This document shows, one piece after another, positions 25,625-34,454 of a stretch of DNA of 64,000 nucleotides. The notes under the pieces are model-generated. The model ran no database searches. It saw only the letters and a program-made list of their open reading frames with translations, and was not told the DNA's origin. This stretch comes from DATJMJ01 sp035503915 (GTDB lineage: Bacteria > Actinomycetota > Acidimicrobiia > Acidimicrobiales > Palsa-688). Both the position numbers and the translations under genes were made by a program. The stretch lies in NCBI GenBank assembly GCA_035503915.1, contig DATJSU010000037.1, positions 62,001 through 126,000 of the forward strand, written 5' to 3'. The stretch's first letter is position 1; the number at the start of each line of letters is the position of its first letter.

Positions 25625-26422
25625 ATGGACCGGCTCGAATGCCAGTGGTGCCACGCACAGAACCCAACGGATGCCAAGAGCTGCGAGCACTGTGGCGCCC
25701 CACTCGACACCGCGAACCTGGTGTCGGACTCGGGTTGGCGCGAAGCGCCCCGACTGCGGGACATGGCCAAGTTCCAGTTCTCCAACAGCACTTGCCAGGT
25801 CGAGGGGGAGCTGGTCCCGGTGGCAGAGATCAACCTCAGCCCGGGAGACGGCGTCATCTTCGAGCACCACACGATGCTCTGGAAGGACGAGAGCGTCCCG
25901 CTCGGGGTTTACCCCCTCGGCGGCGGTATGAAGAGATCCCTCGCTGGCATGCCCTATGTCGTCACTCAAGCAGGTGGGCCCGGCAGGATCGCCTTCTCGC
26001 GTGACGCCCCCGGCGAGGTCGTCACCCTGCTTTTGCACCCGAGCATGGAGGTCGACGTCCGCGAGCACGCCTTCTTGGCCGCTTCGCACTCCGTGCGCTA
26101 CAGCTTCGAGCGCATAAAGGGCCTTGCCAACATCCTTCACGGTGGCAGTGGGATGTACCTGGACCGCTTCGTGACAACCGGTGAACCGGGCATCGTCCTC
26201 CTCCACGGTTACGGCAATGTCTTTGAGCGCATGCTCGCCGCGGGCGAAAAGATCCTTGTGGAACCAGGAGGTTACCTCTACAAAGACTCGAGCGTGAGCA
26301 TGCAGGCAGTACAGATGAACGTGCGCACAGGGCTTTTCCGGCATGGCATGTACCTAGCCGAGATGAGCGGGCCTGGCAGGGTCGGCATCCAGTCGATGTA
26401 CCACCACCATGCAAGCGAGTAG
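25625..26422 (+). CDS. AIM24-family protein with N-terminal zinc ribbon (copy A)
   Basis: 265 residues. The first 25 residues form a double CxxC zinc ribbon (CQWCHAQNPTDAKSCEHCG). The remainder matches the AIM24/TIGR00266 beta-rich fold: MAKFQFSNSTCQVEGELVPV, GDGVIFEHHTMLW, GGPGRIAFSRDAPGEVVTL, VREHAFLAAS and GPGRVGIQSM. No membrane segment is seen. The molecular function of the family is not settled. It has its own strong AGGAGG site and begins 101 bases after ccmH. A closely related copy follows 9 bases later. Confidence 0.82.
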   Translation: MDRLECQWCHAQNPTDAKSCEHCGAPLDTANLVSDSGWREAPRLRDMAKFQFSNSTCQVEGELVPVAEINLSPGDGVIFEHHTMLWKDESVPLGVYPLGGGMKRSLAGMPYVVTQAGGPGRIAFSRDAPGEVVTLLLHPSMEVDVREHAFLAASHSVRYSFERIKGLANILHGGSGMYLDRFVTTGEPGIVLLHGYGNVFERMLAAGEKILVEPGGYLYKDSSVSMQAVQMNVRTGLFRHGMYLAEMSGPGRVGIQSMYHHHASE

Positions 26423-26431
26423 CGCGCGCTC

Positions 26432-27328
26432 ATGAGCACCACCACTGCCCGGCCCACAGGCTATGTCTGCCCTTACTGCCGCTTGCCTTCTGACCCGAGC
26501 GGGGCATCGTGCCCTAATTGCGGGGCGCCGGTCGACGTACGGGCGGCGGTCTCGGGCTCTGGCTGGGTCGAGCAGCCGGCGACCAAGGACATGGCGCGCA
26601 TCCAGTTCGGCCAATCGCGTTGCCAGATCGAAGGCACTCTCGTGCCGAGCGCCGACTTTGGCTTGGCCCCCGGTGAAGGGGTCATTTTCTCCCATCACAC
26701 CCTCCTTTGGTCAGGCCCAGGGACGCAAATGGAGCCCTGGGCGAAGGGTGGGTTTTTCAACAGGATGTACGCCGGCATGCCACTTGTGCTCATGCGTGCC
26801 TGCGGGCCGGGCCACGTCGCCCTTTCGGAGGACCATCCGGGGGAAGTCGTTGCACTGCCGGTACCACCTGGTCGTGGCTTCCTCGTGCGAGAGCACGCTT
26901 TCCTGGCTTCCAGCGACAATCTCGATTACACCTGGCAAAACACTCCCGTTTGGCTCGCAGTCAGGCATGGCGACGACACCGACTACGAGTACCCCATCGG
27001 CCGTTTCCTGGACCTTTTTGTAGCCGGCGCTCAGCCGGGGCTCTTACTTCTCCATTGCCCAGGCAACCTTTTTGTTCGCGACCTCAGCCCCGGTCAGGCG
27101 ATCCTCGTGCAGCCTGGCTCGCTGGTCTACACCGATACGTCGGTCGTTTACAGCCTTCACGCCGAGTACCCGGCTTCAGGCGGGGCAATGTGGGCGAGCT
27201 ACGAGTACCGGACCATCTGGCTACGCCTGCAGGGGCCGGGCCGTGTGGCGGTCCGCTCCATTTTCGAGCATCCCGAGCGGTGCTCGGGCATAGTTGGCAG
27301 CAGCGGCCTGACTTACTACCGCTGGTGA
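26432..27328 (+). CDS. AIM24-family protein with N-terminal zinc ribbon (copy B)
   Basis: 298 residues, a paralogue of the preceding gene with the same layout. A zinc ribbon (CPYCRLPSDPSGASCPNCG) leads into the AIM24 fold: MARIQFGQSRCQIEGTLVPS, GEGVIFSHHTLLW, GPGHVALSEDHPGEVVALPV, VREHAFLASSDN and GPGRVAVRSIFEH. It has extra segments around residues 95-105 and 170-185. Tandem placement points to duplication followed by divergence, perhaps giving a hetero-oligomer. Confidence 0.82.
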   Translation: MSTTTARPTGYVCPYCRLPSDPSGASCPNCGAPVDVRAAVSGSGWVEQPATKDMARIQFGQSRCQIEGTLVPSADFGLAPGEGVIFSHHTLLWSGPGTQMEPWAKGGFFNRMYAGMPLVLMRACGPGHVALSEDHPGEVVALPVPPGRGFLVREHAFLASSDNLDYTWQNTPVWLAVRHGDDTDYEYPIGRFLDLFVAGAQPGLLLLHCPGNLFVRDLSPGQAILVQPGSLVYTDTSVVYSLHAEYPASGGAMWASYEYRTIWLRLQGPGRVAVRSIFEHPERCSGIVGSSGLTYYRW

Positions 27329-27356
27329 GCCGCCGGCCCCCGGCTCTCGACGGGGG

Positions 27357-28013
27357 TCAAGCCTTCCAGCGGCACTTCAGCTGCTGGGTGACGAAGTGGT
27401 CGACGGCTTCGAGCGCTTGCTCTTGGCCCTCGAGGAAAGACACGTGCGCGTCCATCGTGCTGGGGCTGTCGCGATGGGGGCTCCGGTAGGCCATCACGAC
27501 ACGTCCAAGGAGCGTTACAGCACCTACATAATCGGCCAGAGTGGCGGACAGCTCCATGGTGACCTCGATGACGTCGCCGGCACGCAGCTGCCTCGCGCCC
27601 TCGAGCTTCATGCCACCGTGGGACAGGTCCGAAACAACCGCGTGGTGGGCCTCGCCACGTTTTCCCGAGCTGATGTGGCGGACCTCGGCCGGCAACCCTG
27701 CTCCCACCCTCGGGTCGAGGCGGCGCTGGATGAACATAGGTGCGTCAAGGAGCTGCACTTCCGCCTTGCGCTCGCTCGGGGTCGAGCTCACCAGGGCGAG
27801 CCACTTGTACATGCCCCACGACAGTGGGAGGAGGAGGTCGACCACCGAGCCCTCCTCGAGGCCACCTTCGGGGACCTCGTCAAGCAGTTCGAGCACCAAG
27901 TCGCTACCGGCGCACGACATGACCTGGGCTGCGCAGGGGCCGGCATGGGGTAGCTGCAAGCCGACTCGCGCGCCCGCCGCCAACGGCCCTGCGATGGCAG
28001 CTCCGAAACCCAT
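27357..28013 (-). CDS. PilZ-domain protein (copy B)
   Basis: 218 residues from the ATG at 28013, which has GAGGAG just ahead. The N-terminal half (residues 1-105) is a beta-rich YcgR-N-like region. The PilZ domain follows, with both c-di-GMP contacts: RRLDPR (RxxxR) and DLSHGGMKLEG (DxSxxG). It likely binds cyclic di-GMP and changes a partner. No flagellar or pilus gene is near. It ends 28 bases from the convergent AIM24 copy B. Confidence 0.83.
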   Translation of the reverse strand: MGFGAAIAGPLAAGARVGLQLPHAGPCAAQVMSCAGSDLVLELLDEVPEGGLEEGSVVDLLLPLSWGMYKWLALVSSTPSERKAEVQLLDAPMFIQRRLDPRVGAGLPAEVRHISSGKRGEAHHAVVSDLSHGGMKLEGARQLRAGDVIEVTMELSATLADYVGAVTLLGRVVMAYRSPHRDSPSTMDAHVSFLEGQEQALEAVDHFVTQQLKCRWKA

Positions 28014-28183
28014 GCTCTCCTCGTTCCTGGCAGGCCCCGCGCCGGCACCGGGCGACCCGAGGCGAGCAGCCGGGTTGTGCGCACTGGGCCGGCTGCCTGG
28101 GTTTGGTATCGGCGCGCGAGCCCCTCTTGCTTGACCCGGGCTTCGTCGGTTGCGGGAGCCTGCCGCGCCTGTGGCGGGGGCGC

Positions 28184-28852
28184 CTAGTGACGCCTGCCCT
28201 CCGCCCGCTTGGCGATGTAACGGTCCAGCAGTTCCATGGCTTCGCGCTGGCCTTCGAGAAAGCTCACGTGTACGGCCCAAAAGTCCCCCGGAGCGGGGTA
28301 AGCCATCACGACCCTCCCCATCAGCTCGACCTCCCGCCCGAGGTTGAAGCCCACTTCGAGAGTGTCCCCCGTACTCAAGCGGACAGGGCCCTCGAGCTTG
28401 AGCCCACCCCTCGACAGGTCGGCCACTTTCATTGCTCGGACTGCGCCTCGCCGAGCGGCATGGACCCTCCGGACCTGCGCCTCGAGGGAGGCCTCCCAGC
28501 GGTGAGCCCGGCGCCTCTGCACGAACAGCGGCTCACTCAACAGCTGCACGAGGGCCTCTTCCTCGCGCTCCAGTTCCCGCAGCGCGCACAGCCAGTGGTA
28601 TATGCCTGCTGGGCGCGGCACGAACAGCTCGAAGGCGGCGCCGAGGTGAAGGCTGCCCGGAGGGAGCTCATCCAGGAGCTGGAGCCGGACTTGGTCGCCG
28701 ACGGCGCTGGTCACGACCGCTACGCAGGTCCCTGCCTCGGGTAGTTCGAGGCTCACCCGGGCCCCGGTGACCAACACGGGCGCGGCCCCGTTGTCGTCCG
28801 GCTTTATCGACGTCGTCGGCGCGTTGCCTGGCGGCATCAGCGGATCTTGCAT
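28184..28852 (-). CDS. PilZ-domain protein (copy A)
   Basis: 222 residues from the ATG at 28852. It has the same layout as the next gene: an N-terminal YcgR-like domain (VLVTGARVSLELPEAGTCVAVVTSAVGDQVRLQLLDE), then PilZ with RRAHR and DLSRGGLKLEG. VAYPAPGDFWAVHVSFLEGQ-like C-terminal features are shared between the two copies, so they are paralogues. It begins 2 bases after the SufR-like gene stop and could be co-transcribed with it. A TTG at 28885 is an alternative start. Confidence 0.83.
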   Translation of the reverse strand: MQDPLMPPGNAPTTSIKPDDNGAAPVLVTGARVSLELPEAGTCVAVVTSAVGDQVRLQLLDELPPGSLHLGAAFELFVPRPAGIYHWLCALRELEREEEALVQLLSEPLFVQRRRAHRWEASLEAQVRRVHAARRGAVRAMKVADLSRGGLKLEGPVRLSTGDTLEVGFNLGREVELMGRVVMAYPAPGDFWAVHVSFLEGQREAMELLDRYIAKRAEGRRH

Positions 28853-28854
28853 GG

Positions 28855-29571
28855 CTAGGCCCCCAAAGGCAAGGACGTGGCGCAAGTTTCGTCGCCTTTT
28901 GCCCTCGAAGAGGACTCAGCGGGTTGGGGGGCGCCCCCATAAAGCGCGCTCAGCATCCCCCGCACCATGCCTCGGTCGACGGCGCAGATAACGGGGTGCT
29001 GCACGGCTGCCTCGAAAAATGGGCAGGCCTCTTTGATGAGGGCGAGCGAATGGTCCCGCGGCTCGGCATGGGCTGCGAACCCGTGCGCGGTGAGTGCATC
29101 AGCAATCACGCGGAGCGCGGAACGGAAAGAGCGCTGCCCTTCGCCCGGTGCCATCTGCCCTGCGAGCTTGGAGCCGTACGCAAAGCCGACCTGCTCTGCC
29201 ATCTCCTCGGCGGCGGCCTGGGGCAGTAGTGCGAGCGCGCCTTCCAGCAGGGCGACGAGCAGGCCGTCTTCCCGCTTAGGGCCCTCGAGCACGGGCGCTG
29301 GGCCGTTTGACCTGTACCGCTTGGAGGGGCGGCCGGCCCCGGGAAGGGAAGGGCGCGCGCTCGTGACTTCGAGGTAGCCTCCCGCCGCGAGCTTGTCGAG
29401 GTGGTGGCGCGCGACATTTGGGTGGAGCGAGAACCGCTTGGCGACGTCGGAAGCGGTCACGCCGGCGCCCGTCTCGCGCACGTAGAGGTAGACCTGCCTG
29501 CGCGTGGGGTCTCCAAAGGCAGAGGTAACAGCTGCTACGACGGCCGAGAACTCGCTGCCGCTCAAGGCCAT
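28855..29571 (-). CDS. SufR-like HTH regulator with C-terminal cysteines
   Basis: 238 residues. An N-terminal ArsR/DeoR-type winged helix (FGDPTRRQVYLYVRETGAGVTASDVAKRFSLHPNVARHHLDKLAAGGYLEV) is followed by a helical domain. The cysteine pattern ACPFFEAAVQHPVICAVDRGMVRGML then a late DETC resembles Fe-S-sensing SufR proteins. The ATG at 29571 follows GAGGG. It is divergent from an Mrp-type Fe-S carrier, which supports an iron-sulphur link, but no suf genes are visible. Cluster binding is inferred. Confidence 0.75.
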   Translation of the reverse strand: MALSGSEFSAVVAAVTSAFGDPTRRQVYLYVRETGAGVTASDVAKRFSLHPNVARHHLDKLAAGGYLEVTSARPSLPGAGRPSKRYRSNGPAPVLEGPKREDGLLVALLEGALALLPQAAAEEMAEQVGFAYGSKLAGQMAPGEGQRSFRSALRVIADALTAHGFAAHAEPRDHSLALIKEACPFFEAAVQHPVICAVDRGMVRGMLSALYGGAPQPAESSSRAKGDETCATSLPLGA

Positions 29572-29689
29572 GTCCCTCAATGTAGCGCCCACCGCTCGCG
29601 CCGGCCCCTATCAGCCGCGCTCGCACGCGCGTACGCCTTGTGGCCCCGCTCGGTCGGCTCCACCTAGGGGCCCTTTAGCATGAGACGCG

Positions 29690-30538
29690 ATGCCCGCCAA
29701 CGCGACGCCTGACCCTCTTGGCCACGAGCTAGGACGTGCCAACCCCTTCGCAACTGGAGCTTCCAAGGCCCGCGTTATCGGGGTCAGCTCGGGTAAAGGA
29801 GGAGTGGGAAAATCCTCCGTCACAGCCAACCTGGCGATCTCCCTAGCCAACAGCGGTTATTCGGTGGGCGTGCTCGACGCCGACGTTTACGGTTTCTCGC
29901 TCCCGGCGATGCTCGGGGCGAGCGGCGCTCCCAAAATGTCCGAAGGCTCGGTGCTACCTGTTACTGCTTACGGGGTCAGGGTTATGTCGATGGGGTTTTT
30001 CGTACCCGACGATGAGCCAGTCATCTGGAGGGGGCCGATGCTGCACAAAGCGCTCGAGCAGTTCCTCGTGGACGTCGACTGGGGCGACGCTGATTTTCTC
30101 TTGGTCGATATGCCCCCAGGGACGGGTGATGTCGCGCTCTCGATGTCGCAGTACTTACCGACCTCGGAAGTTTACGTCGTCACCACGCCTCAACCTGCCG
30201 CCCGCCGCGTGGCCCAGCGCACCGCCTATATGGCGCGCAAGCTGAACCTCCCATTGCGAGGCGTGGTCGAGAACATGAGCTGGTTCAGCTCAGCTGACGG
30301 GTCCCGGGTCGAGATCTTTGGGAGCGGCGGCGGGTCTCAGCTTGCCAAGGAACTCGGTGTGCCGCTCCTCGGCCAGGTCCCCCTTGTGCCTGCGCTGCGG
30401 GAAGGGGGCGACCTCGGGCGCCCGATCGTTGTCGCTGACCCCTCATCCGAAGCAGCTCAGGCCTTTGCGGCGATAGCCCAGCGCGTTGTCGACCTCGGCC
30501 GCGCCCGCGTAGCACGCCCCGAGCTGCGCGTGACCTAG
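29690..30538 (+). CDS. mrp: Mrp/NBP35-type P-loop ATPase (Fe-S carrier)
   Basis: 282 residues. It has the deviant Walker A SSGKGGVGKSSVTANLA, DADVYGFSLPAMLG, MSMGFFVPDDEPVIWRGPMLHKALEQFL and VDMPPGTGDVALS, all Mrp hallmarks. It lacks the N-terminal MIP18-like domain common in longer Mrp proteins. It also lacks the CxxC that normally follows ENMSWF (here SSADGS). If it carries a cluster, other residues must serve. It is divergent from the SufR-like regulator. Confidence 0.88.
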   Translation: MPANATPDPLGHELGRANPFATGASKARVIGVSSGKGGVGKSSVTANLAISLANSGYSVGVLDADVYGFSLPAMLGASGAPKMSEGSVLPVTAYGVRVMSMGFFVPDDEPVIWRGPMLHKALEQFLVDVDWGDADFLLVDMPPGTGDVALSMSQYLPTSEVYVVTTPQPAARRVAQRTAYMARKLNLPLRGVVENMSWFSSADGSRVEIFGSGGGSQLAKELGVPLLGQVPLVPALREGGDLGRPIVVADPSSEAAQAFAAIAQRVVDLGRARVARPELRVT

Positions 30539-30574
30539 GGATCCGCGCGCCGCTACTGGCTCGTAGCTGAGATC

Positions 30575-31300
30575 ATGAAGTTCGTGGACGCTCGCGAGCC
30601 AAGTGGCGGCAAGCCGGTCGGCCGGCGGGTCGTCTTTGGCATGCTCGGGCTCGGGGCGGCGGGCGTGGTGTTCGGCTCTTCGGTCTCGCGAGCTGTGCAA
30701 GACGCGCTCTCTTCGCTCGGCTCCAATGGTTCCTCTATCGCGGGCCTCGTGCCTGGGGGCGGGTATTTTCAGCTTTATACGGTCACGGGTGGCTACCCCA
30801 CGACACCCGAGGATTATCAACTGGTGGTCGACGGGCTCGTAGAGCGGCCGCTCAAGTTGGGCTTGGCGGAGTTGGGAGCGCTGCCTGCATTGTCCATAGT
30901 GAGGCCGTTCCAGTGTGTCACCGGCTGGCGGGTGGACAGCGTCCACTGGACCGGGGTACCACTGCGCCACTTGCTGGACCTGGCCGGGTTGGCACCCGGA
31001 GCGACGGCTCTGCGGTTCTTTTCCTTCGACGGCGTTTACACCGAGAGCCTCACCCTTGACCAGGCAAGGCTCCCAGATGTGCTCGTCGCCTACAAGATGC
31101 TTGACGGCCCGGTAAGCCGAGAGCACGGCGGGCCGGTGAGGCTCTACGTCCCCGAAATGTACGGCTACAAATCCATCAAATGGCTGCAGAGGATATCTGT
31201 AGTCGACAAAGTCGTGCCGGGTTACTGGGAAGATTATGGCTACGCCGTAAATGCCTGGATCGGGCGGAGCAATGGCTACAACGGCGCCGGGATCTCCTGA
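30575..31300 (+). CDS. Molybdopterin-dependent oxidoreductase (sulfite oxidase/MsrP-like)
   Basis: 241 residues with the SUOX molybdopterin-binding fold. The molybdenum-ligating cysteine is in RPFQCVTGWRVDSVHWTGVPL, and YTESLTLDQA and VRLYVPEMYGYKSIKWL are typical of the MsrP/SUOX group. A twin-arginine-like GRRVVFGMLGLGAAGVVFG (residues 16-34) suggests Tat export. Its 3' end overlaps the cytochrome b gene, which fits an MsrP/MsrQ-like pair of catalytic and membrane subunits. The substrate is unknown. Confidence 0.82.
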   Translation: MKFVDAREPSGGKPVGRRVVFGMLGLGAAGVVFGSSVSRAVQDALSSLGSNGSSIAGLVPGGGYFQLYTVTGGYPTTPEDYQLVVDGLVERPLKLGLAELGALPALSIVRPFQCVTGWRVDSVHWTGVPLRHLLDLAGLAPGATALRFFSFDGVYTESLTLDQARLPDVLVAYKMLDGPVSREHGGPVRLYVPEMYGYKSIKWLQRISVVDKVVPGYWEDYGYAVNAWIGRSNGYNGAGIS

Positions 31301-31988
31301 GGCCGCGCAGTCAGCTGGTCGCCTCCTCCGCTTTGATGCGGTGGCGCGGGTGGCTCACTGGCTCACGGCGCTGTGCTTCATAACGCTCATAGCAACAGGT
31401 GCAGCCTTGTACATCCCCGCTCTTGTGGGCTTGGTGGGCCGCCGTGTGCTCGTCACCCGCATCCACGTCGATGTCGGCCTGGCGCTCCCCCTCCCGCTCC
31501 TGGTCAGCCTCCTCGGGCCGTGGGGCAGGGCGCTCCGAGCCGATATACGACGCCTGAACCGCTGGATCCCTGAGGACCGGGAGTGGCTCCGCAGGGCCCG
31601 TCGTCGACAGCCGACTGCTTCAGTGCCGACGGGCAAGTTCAATGCCGGTCAAAAACTCAATGCCGCCTTCGTGCTAGGCGAGATGGTAGTCATGTTGATG
31701 ACAGGCAGCGTCATGCACTGGTTCAACTTTTTCTCGAATTCTTGGCGTACCGGGGCGACTTTTGTGCACGACCTGTTCGCCTACCTTTTGGTCGCTGTTG
31801 TCCTCGGCCACGTTTTCATGGCGGTGACGCACCCAGAGGCGCTGAGATCAATTTTCACTGGGAGGGTGAGCCGCGCCTGGGCGCGTCGCCACGCTCAGCT
31901 ATGGCTGGAAGAAGTGGAGCCGGGAAGTCGCGAAGTCCCGGGCCTACTTTCCAAGGAGCCCGCCAGCGGCGTCGATGCCTCGAGGTAG
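31272..31988 (+). CDS. Cytochrome b561-type membrane subunit
   Basis: 238 residues with four hydrophobic segments and histidines placed for haem b ligation: RVAHWLTALCFITLIATG, IHVDVGLALPLPLLVSLL, MLMTGSVMHWF and FVHDLFAYLLVAVVLGHVFMAVTHPE. The pattern matches the b-type subunits of formate dehydrogenase and Ni-Fe hydrogenase. It begins inside the last codons of the molybdopterin enzyme (ATG at 31272, GGAG ahead) and probably passes electrons to or from it. Its 3' end overlaps the convergent dNTPase gene by 45 bases. Confidence 0.82.
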   Translation: MATTAPGSPEAAQSAGRLLRFDAVARVAHWLTALCFITLIATGAALYIPALVGLVGRRVLVTRIHVDVGLALPLPLLVSLLGPWGRALRADIRRLNRWIPEDREWLRRARRRQPTASVPTGKFNAGQKLNAAFVLGEMVVMLMTGSVMHWFNFFSNSWRTGATFVHDLFAYLLVAVVLGHVFMAVTHPEALRSIFTGRVSRAWARRHAQLWLEEVEPGSREVPGLLSKEPASGVDASR

Positions 31989-33146
31989 ACGTTCGGGGTC
32001 CCAGCCGAGCAGCTCGACTGCTGCGCTGAAGGCAAAGCGATCGGTCATCCCGCTCACGTAGTTGATGGCGGCACGGAGAGCGGCCTCTTCGCTTGTCGCG
32101 CGGCTGGACTGCCCCGGCAGACGGGCTGGGTTGGCAGCAAAGAACTCGACCAGGGCCGAGAGCACGGCTATCACCGCCCTGCCTTGGGCAAGCGAGCTCG
32201 GCCGGCTGTATATGCGCTCGTAGTTGAAGGCACGGAGCGCAGCCAATGCTCGCGCAAAGGGTTGGCGCATCCCGATCTCGCCGCTGGAGGAGATGCACTC
32301 CACGAGAGCCCCTATGAAGGCGTTCAGCTGCGAGCTGCGCGTCCCGCCGACAACCCCGACAACCTCGGCGGGGAGCTCGTCCGGTCCGACGATGCCGACG
32401 CTGGCGGCATCTTCGAGGTCGTGCGCGCAGTACGCGCAGCGGTCCGCCCAGCTCACGACCGCTCCCTCCGGCGTCTTGGGGCTCGGGAGCGACCAGCTGT
32501 GATGGCGGATCCCGTCGAGGGTCTCCGCGCACAGGTTGAGAGGGGCGAGGACAACGTCGGCTCCCCAGACCGCATGGTTGTACCCACCGGGCAGGTAAGG
32601 GCTGAAGGCCTCCTCGGACGCATGGCCTCCGGGGCCGTGGCCGCAGTCATGCCCGAGTGCGATCGCCTCAGTCAGCGCAACATTGAGCCCAGTGGCACGG
32701 GCAACTGCCGTAGCAACCTGGGCGACCTCGAGCGCGTGCGTCAACCGGGTCCTTTGGTGGTCGCGAGGGAAGACGAAGACCTGCGTCTTGCCAGCGAGGC
32801 GCCTGAACGCGCTCGAGTGGAGGATCCGGTCCCTATCGCGCTCGAAACAGGTCCGCATCGGGTCCGCTTCTTCTCCACGCTCTCGGTGGCCGGCGCCCTC
32901 TGACCTCGTGGCACCCGGCGCGAGGAGGAGCGCTTCGGCGTGCTCCCGGGCTTCGCGCCCCACGAGCGTTGCGGGCGCCCGAGGCCTGCCTTCGGGCCGG
33001 TGGGCAACTACGGTCCCATCAGCCAGCTCAGTCCCGGCCATCGTCTGCGCCCAAGCGGCAGCTCTCTCCGTTCGCAGCAGAGCGTCCTCGAGAGAGGGTG
33101 CTGAGCCGTCGAAGCTACGGCCCCGAACGTCACCCATCGCCATCAC
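31944..33146 (-). CDS. dgt: Deoxyguanosinetriphosphate triphosphohydrolase-like protein
   Basis: HD-domain enzyme that hydrolyses dNTPs to the nucleoside and triphosphate. The 400 residues contain FRRLAGKTQVFVFPRDHQRTRLTHALEVAQVA, the HD motif LGHDCGHGPGGHASEE and SWADRCAYCAHDLEDA with the later metal aspartate. Start choices are GTG 33146, ATG 33143 or ATG 33137. The first 85 residues are poorly conserved and the ribosome site is unclear. It is convergent with, and overlaps, the cytochrome b gene. Confidence 0.9.
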   Translation of the reverse strand: MMAMGDVRGRSFDGSAPSLEDALLRTERAAAWAQTMAGTELADGTVVAHRPEGRPRAPATLVGREAREHAEALLLAPGATRSEGAGHRERGEEADPMRTCFERDRDRILHSSAFRRLAGKTQVFVFPRDHQRTRLTHALEVAQVATAVARATGLNVALTEAIALGHDCGHGPGGHASEEAFSPYLPGGYNHAVWGADVVLAPLNLCAETLDGIRHHSWSLPSPKTPEGAVVSWADRCAYCAHDLEDAASVGIVGPDELPAEVVGVVGGTRSSQLNAFIGALVECISSSGEIGMRQPFARALAALRAFNYERIYSRPSSLAQGRAVIAVLSALVEFFAANPARLPGQSSRATSEEAALRAAINYVSGMTDRFAFSAAVELLGWDPERLPRGIDAAGGLLGK

Positions 33147-33241
33147 CGTACAAGGAACGGCCTCCAGGCAAGGCGACCTCGTAAAATTGCATTGGTAAAC
33201 TGCTGCGCGACGAAAAAGGGAAAGAACCAGGAGAAGAGCGA

Positions 33242-33481
33242 GTGGATGTACGTATCGGTATAGCTCAGGCTCCCCGCGAGATCGAAGTCGAGCTGCCCGA
33301 GAGCACGAGCGTCGACGAGCTGGCGGAGCGAGTCGAAAAAGCGGTCCTGAGCGCTTCGGGGATGCTCTGGTTAACCGACAAACGTGGCAAGCGCGTCGGA
33401 GTACCTGCGGCCAAGCTCGCCTATATCGAGCTCGATCCGGGAGCCGAAACGCGCCGCGTGGGCTTTGGGGCTGCGGTCTGA
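33242..33481 (+). CDS. DUF3107 family small protein
   Basis: 79 residues, GTG start with AGGAG eight bases ahead. The sequence VDVRIGIAQAPREIEVELPE, VEKAVLSASGMLWLTDKRGKRVGVPAAKLAYIELDP and GFGAAV matches the actinobacterial DUF3107 family. Function is unknown. The 3' end overlaps the probable start of the ArsA-like gene, so the two are likely translated together. Confidence 0.85.
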   Translation: MDVRIGIAQAPREIEVELPESTSVDELAERVEKAVLSASGMLWLTDKRGKRVGVPAAKLAYIELDPGAETRRVGFGAAV

Positions 33482-34454
33482 GACGGCGGCAAATCCTTCA
33501 CTGCTCGCGCGTTCCCTTCTCTTCGTCACCGGGAAGGGCGGCGTCGGCAAAACGACGATAGCTGCAGGGTTGGCACTCCTTGGGTCTATGCGGGGCAGGC
33601 GCGTCCTGGTATGCGAAATGGACGCCAAAGGCGACCTCGCCGCCTGCTTTGAAACCGGCCCCACTTTTTTTGAGGAACGCGAAATCTTACCTGGCTTGTT
33701 CGCCATGTCGATGGACGCGGAATCATCGCTTCGCCAGTACCTTTCGTTGCAGCTGCGCTTGCCCCGCTCGGCCGTTATCGGGCCCGTGGCGAGGATGTTC
33801 GACTTCGTCGCCTCCGCCGCTCCAGGTGTCCGGGAAATCGTGAGCATAGGCAAGCTCTGCTGGGAAGTCAGGGAACGCCACTACGACATGGTTGTTGTTG
33901 ATGCCGTTGCGACCGGTCACATTGTCGGGCAATTGTCGGCTCCGCAGACCATCAATAACCTTGTCCAGGTCGGCCTTGTCCGCCAACAGACCGATTGGAT
34001 GCTCGATATCCTTTCCGACCCTGCAGTGACCGCAGTACTGGTCGTTGCCACGCCGGAGGAAATGCCTGTCACTGAGACCATCGAGCTTGTCGACGACTTG
34101 AAAGCCAAGACCTCGGCCCCAGTTGGCGCGATCGTTGTGAACCGCGTGCTGCCGGAGCTGTTTGGCACACGCGAGGAGCAAGCTTTCGATGCGCTCAGCA
34201 GCACTCAGGCGATGGAAGTCCTCGCCGATGAGCTCCGTGGCGGCGCCGAGCCCTTGCTTGCAGCGGCGCGGCTCATGGTGAGGGCGCGCCGTTCACGCGC
34301 CTCCCACCTCGAGCGCCTGCGCAGCGCAATTGCCCCTGGTGGTCCTCCCGGGCTCGCGCCGATGCTCTATGTGCCTTACCTCTTCCTGCGTTCATACGGG
34401 ATGCGCGCCACGCGCCAAGTGGCGGCCGCGCTGGCAGCGGAGCTTGAGATTTGA
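33465..34454 (+). CDS. ArsA/GET3-like ATPase, subunit 1
   Basis: 329 residues from a TTG at 33465. The frame is open further upstream, but 18 residues before the P-loop matches the usual actinobacterial N-terminus. It has the deviant Walker A VTGKGGVGKTTIAAG, including the signature lysine, and MVVVDAVATGHIVGQL in the switch region. The arsenite-pump cysteines are absent, and no arsenic genes are nearby. Mycobacteria have a similar tandem pair (Rv3679/Rv3680 type). The role is unknown; related ATPases handle membrane proteins. The start is uncertain. Confidence 0.82.
   Translation: MGLRSETAANPSLLARSLLFVTGKGGVGKTTIAAGLALLGSMRGRRVLVCEMDAKGDLAACFETGPTFFEEREILPGLFAMSMDAESSLRQYLSLQLRLPRSAVIGPVARMFDFVASAAPGVREIVSIGKLCWEVRERHYDMVVVDAVATGHIVGQLSAPQTINNLVQVGLVRQQTDWMLDILSDPAVTAVLVVATPEEMPVTETIELVDDLKAKTSAPVGAIVVNRVLPELFGTREEQAFDALSSTQAMEVLADELRGGAEPLLAAARLMVRARRSRASHLERLRSAIAPGGPPGLAPMLYVPYLFLRSYGMRATRQVAAALAAELEI

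Noticed and set aside
27329..27356. Bidirectional terminator between AIM24 copy B and PilZ copy B
   Set aside because: Only a 5-bp CCCCC/GGGGG pairing with no T-run; too weak to annotate.
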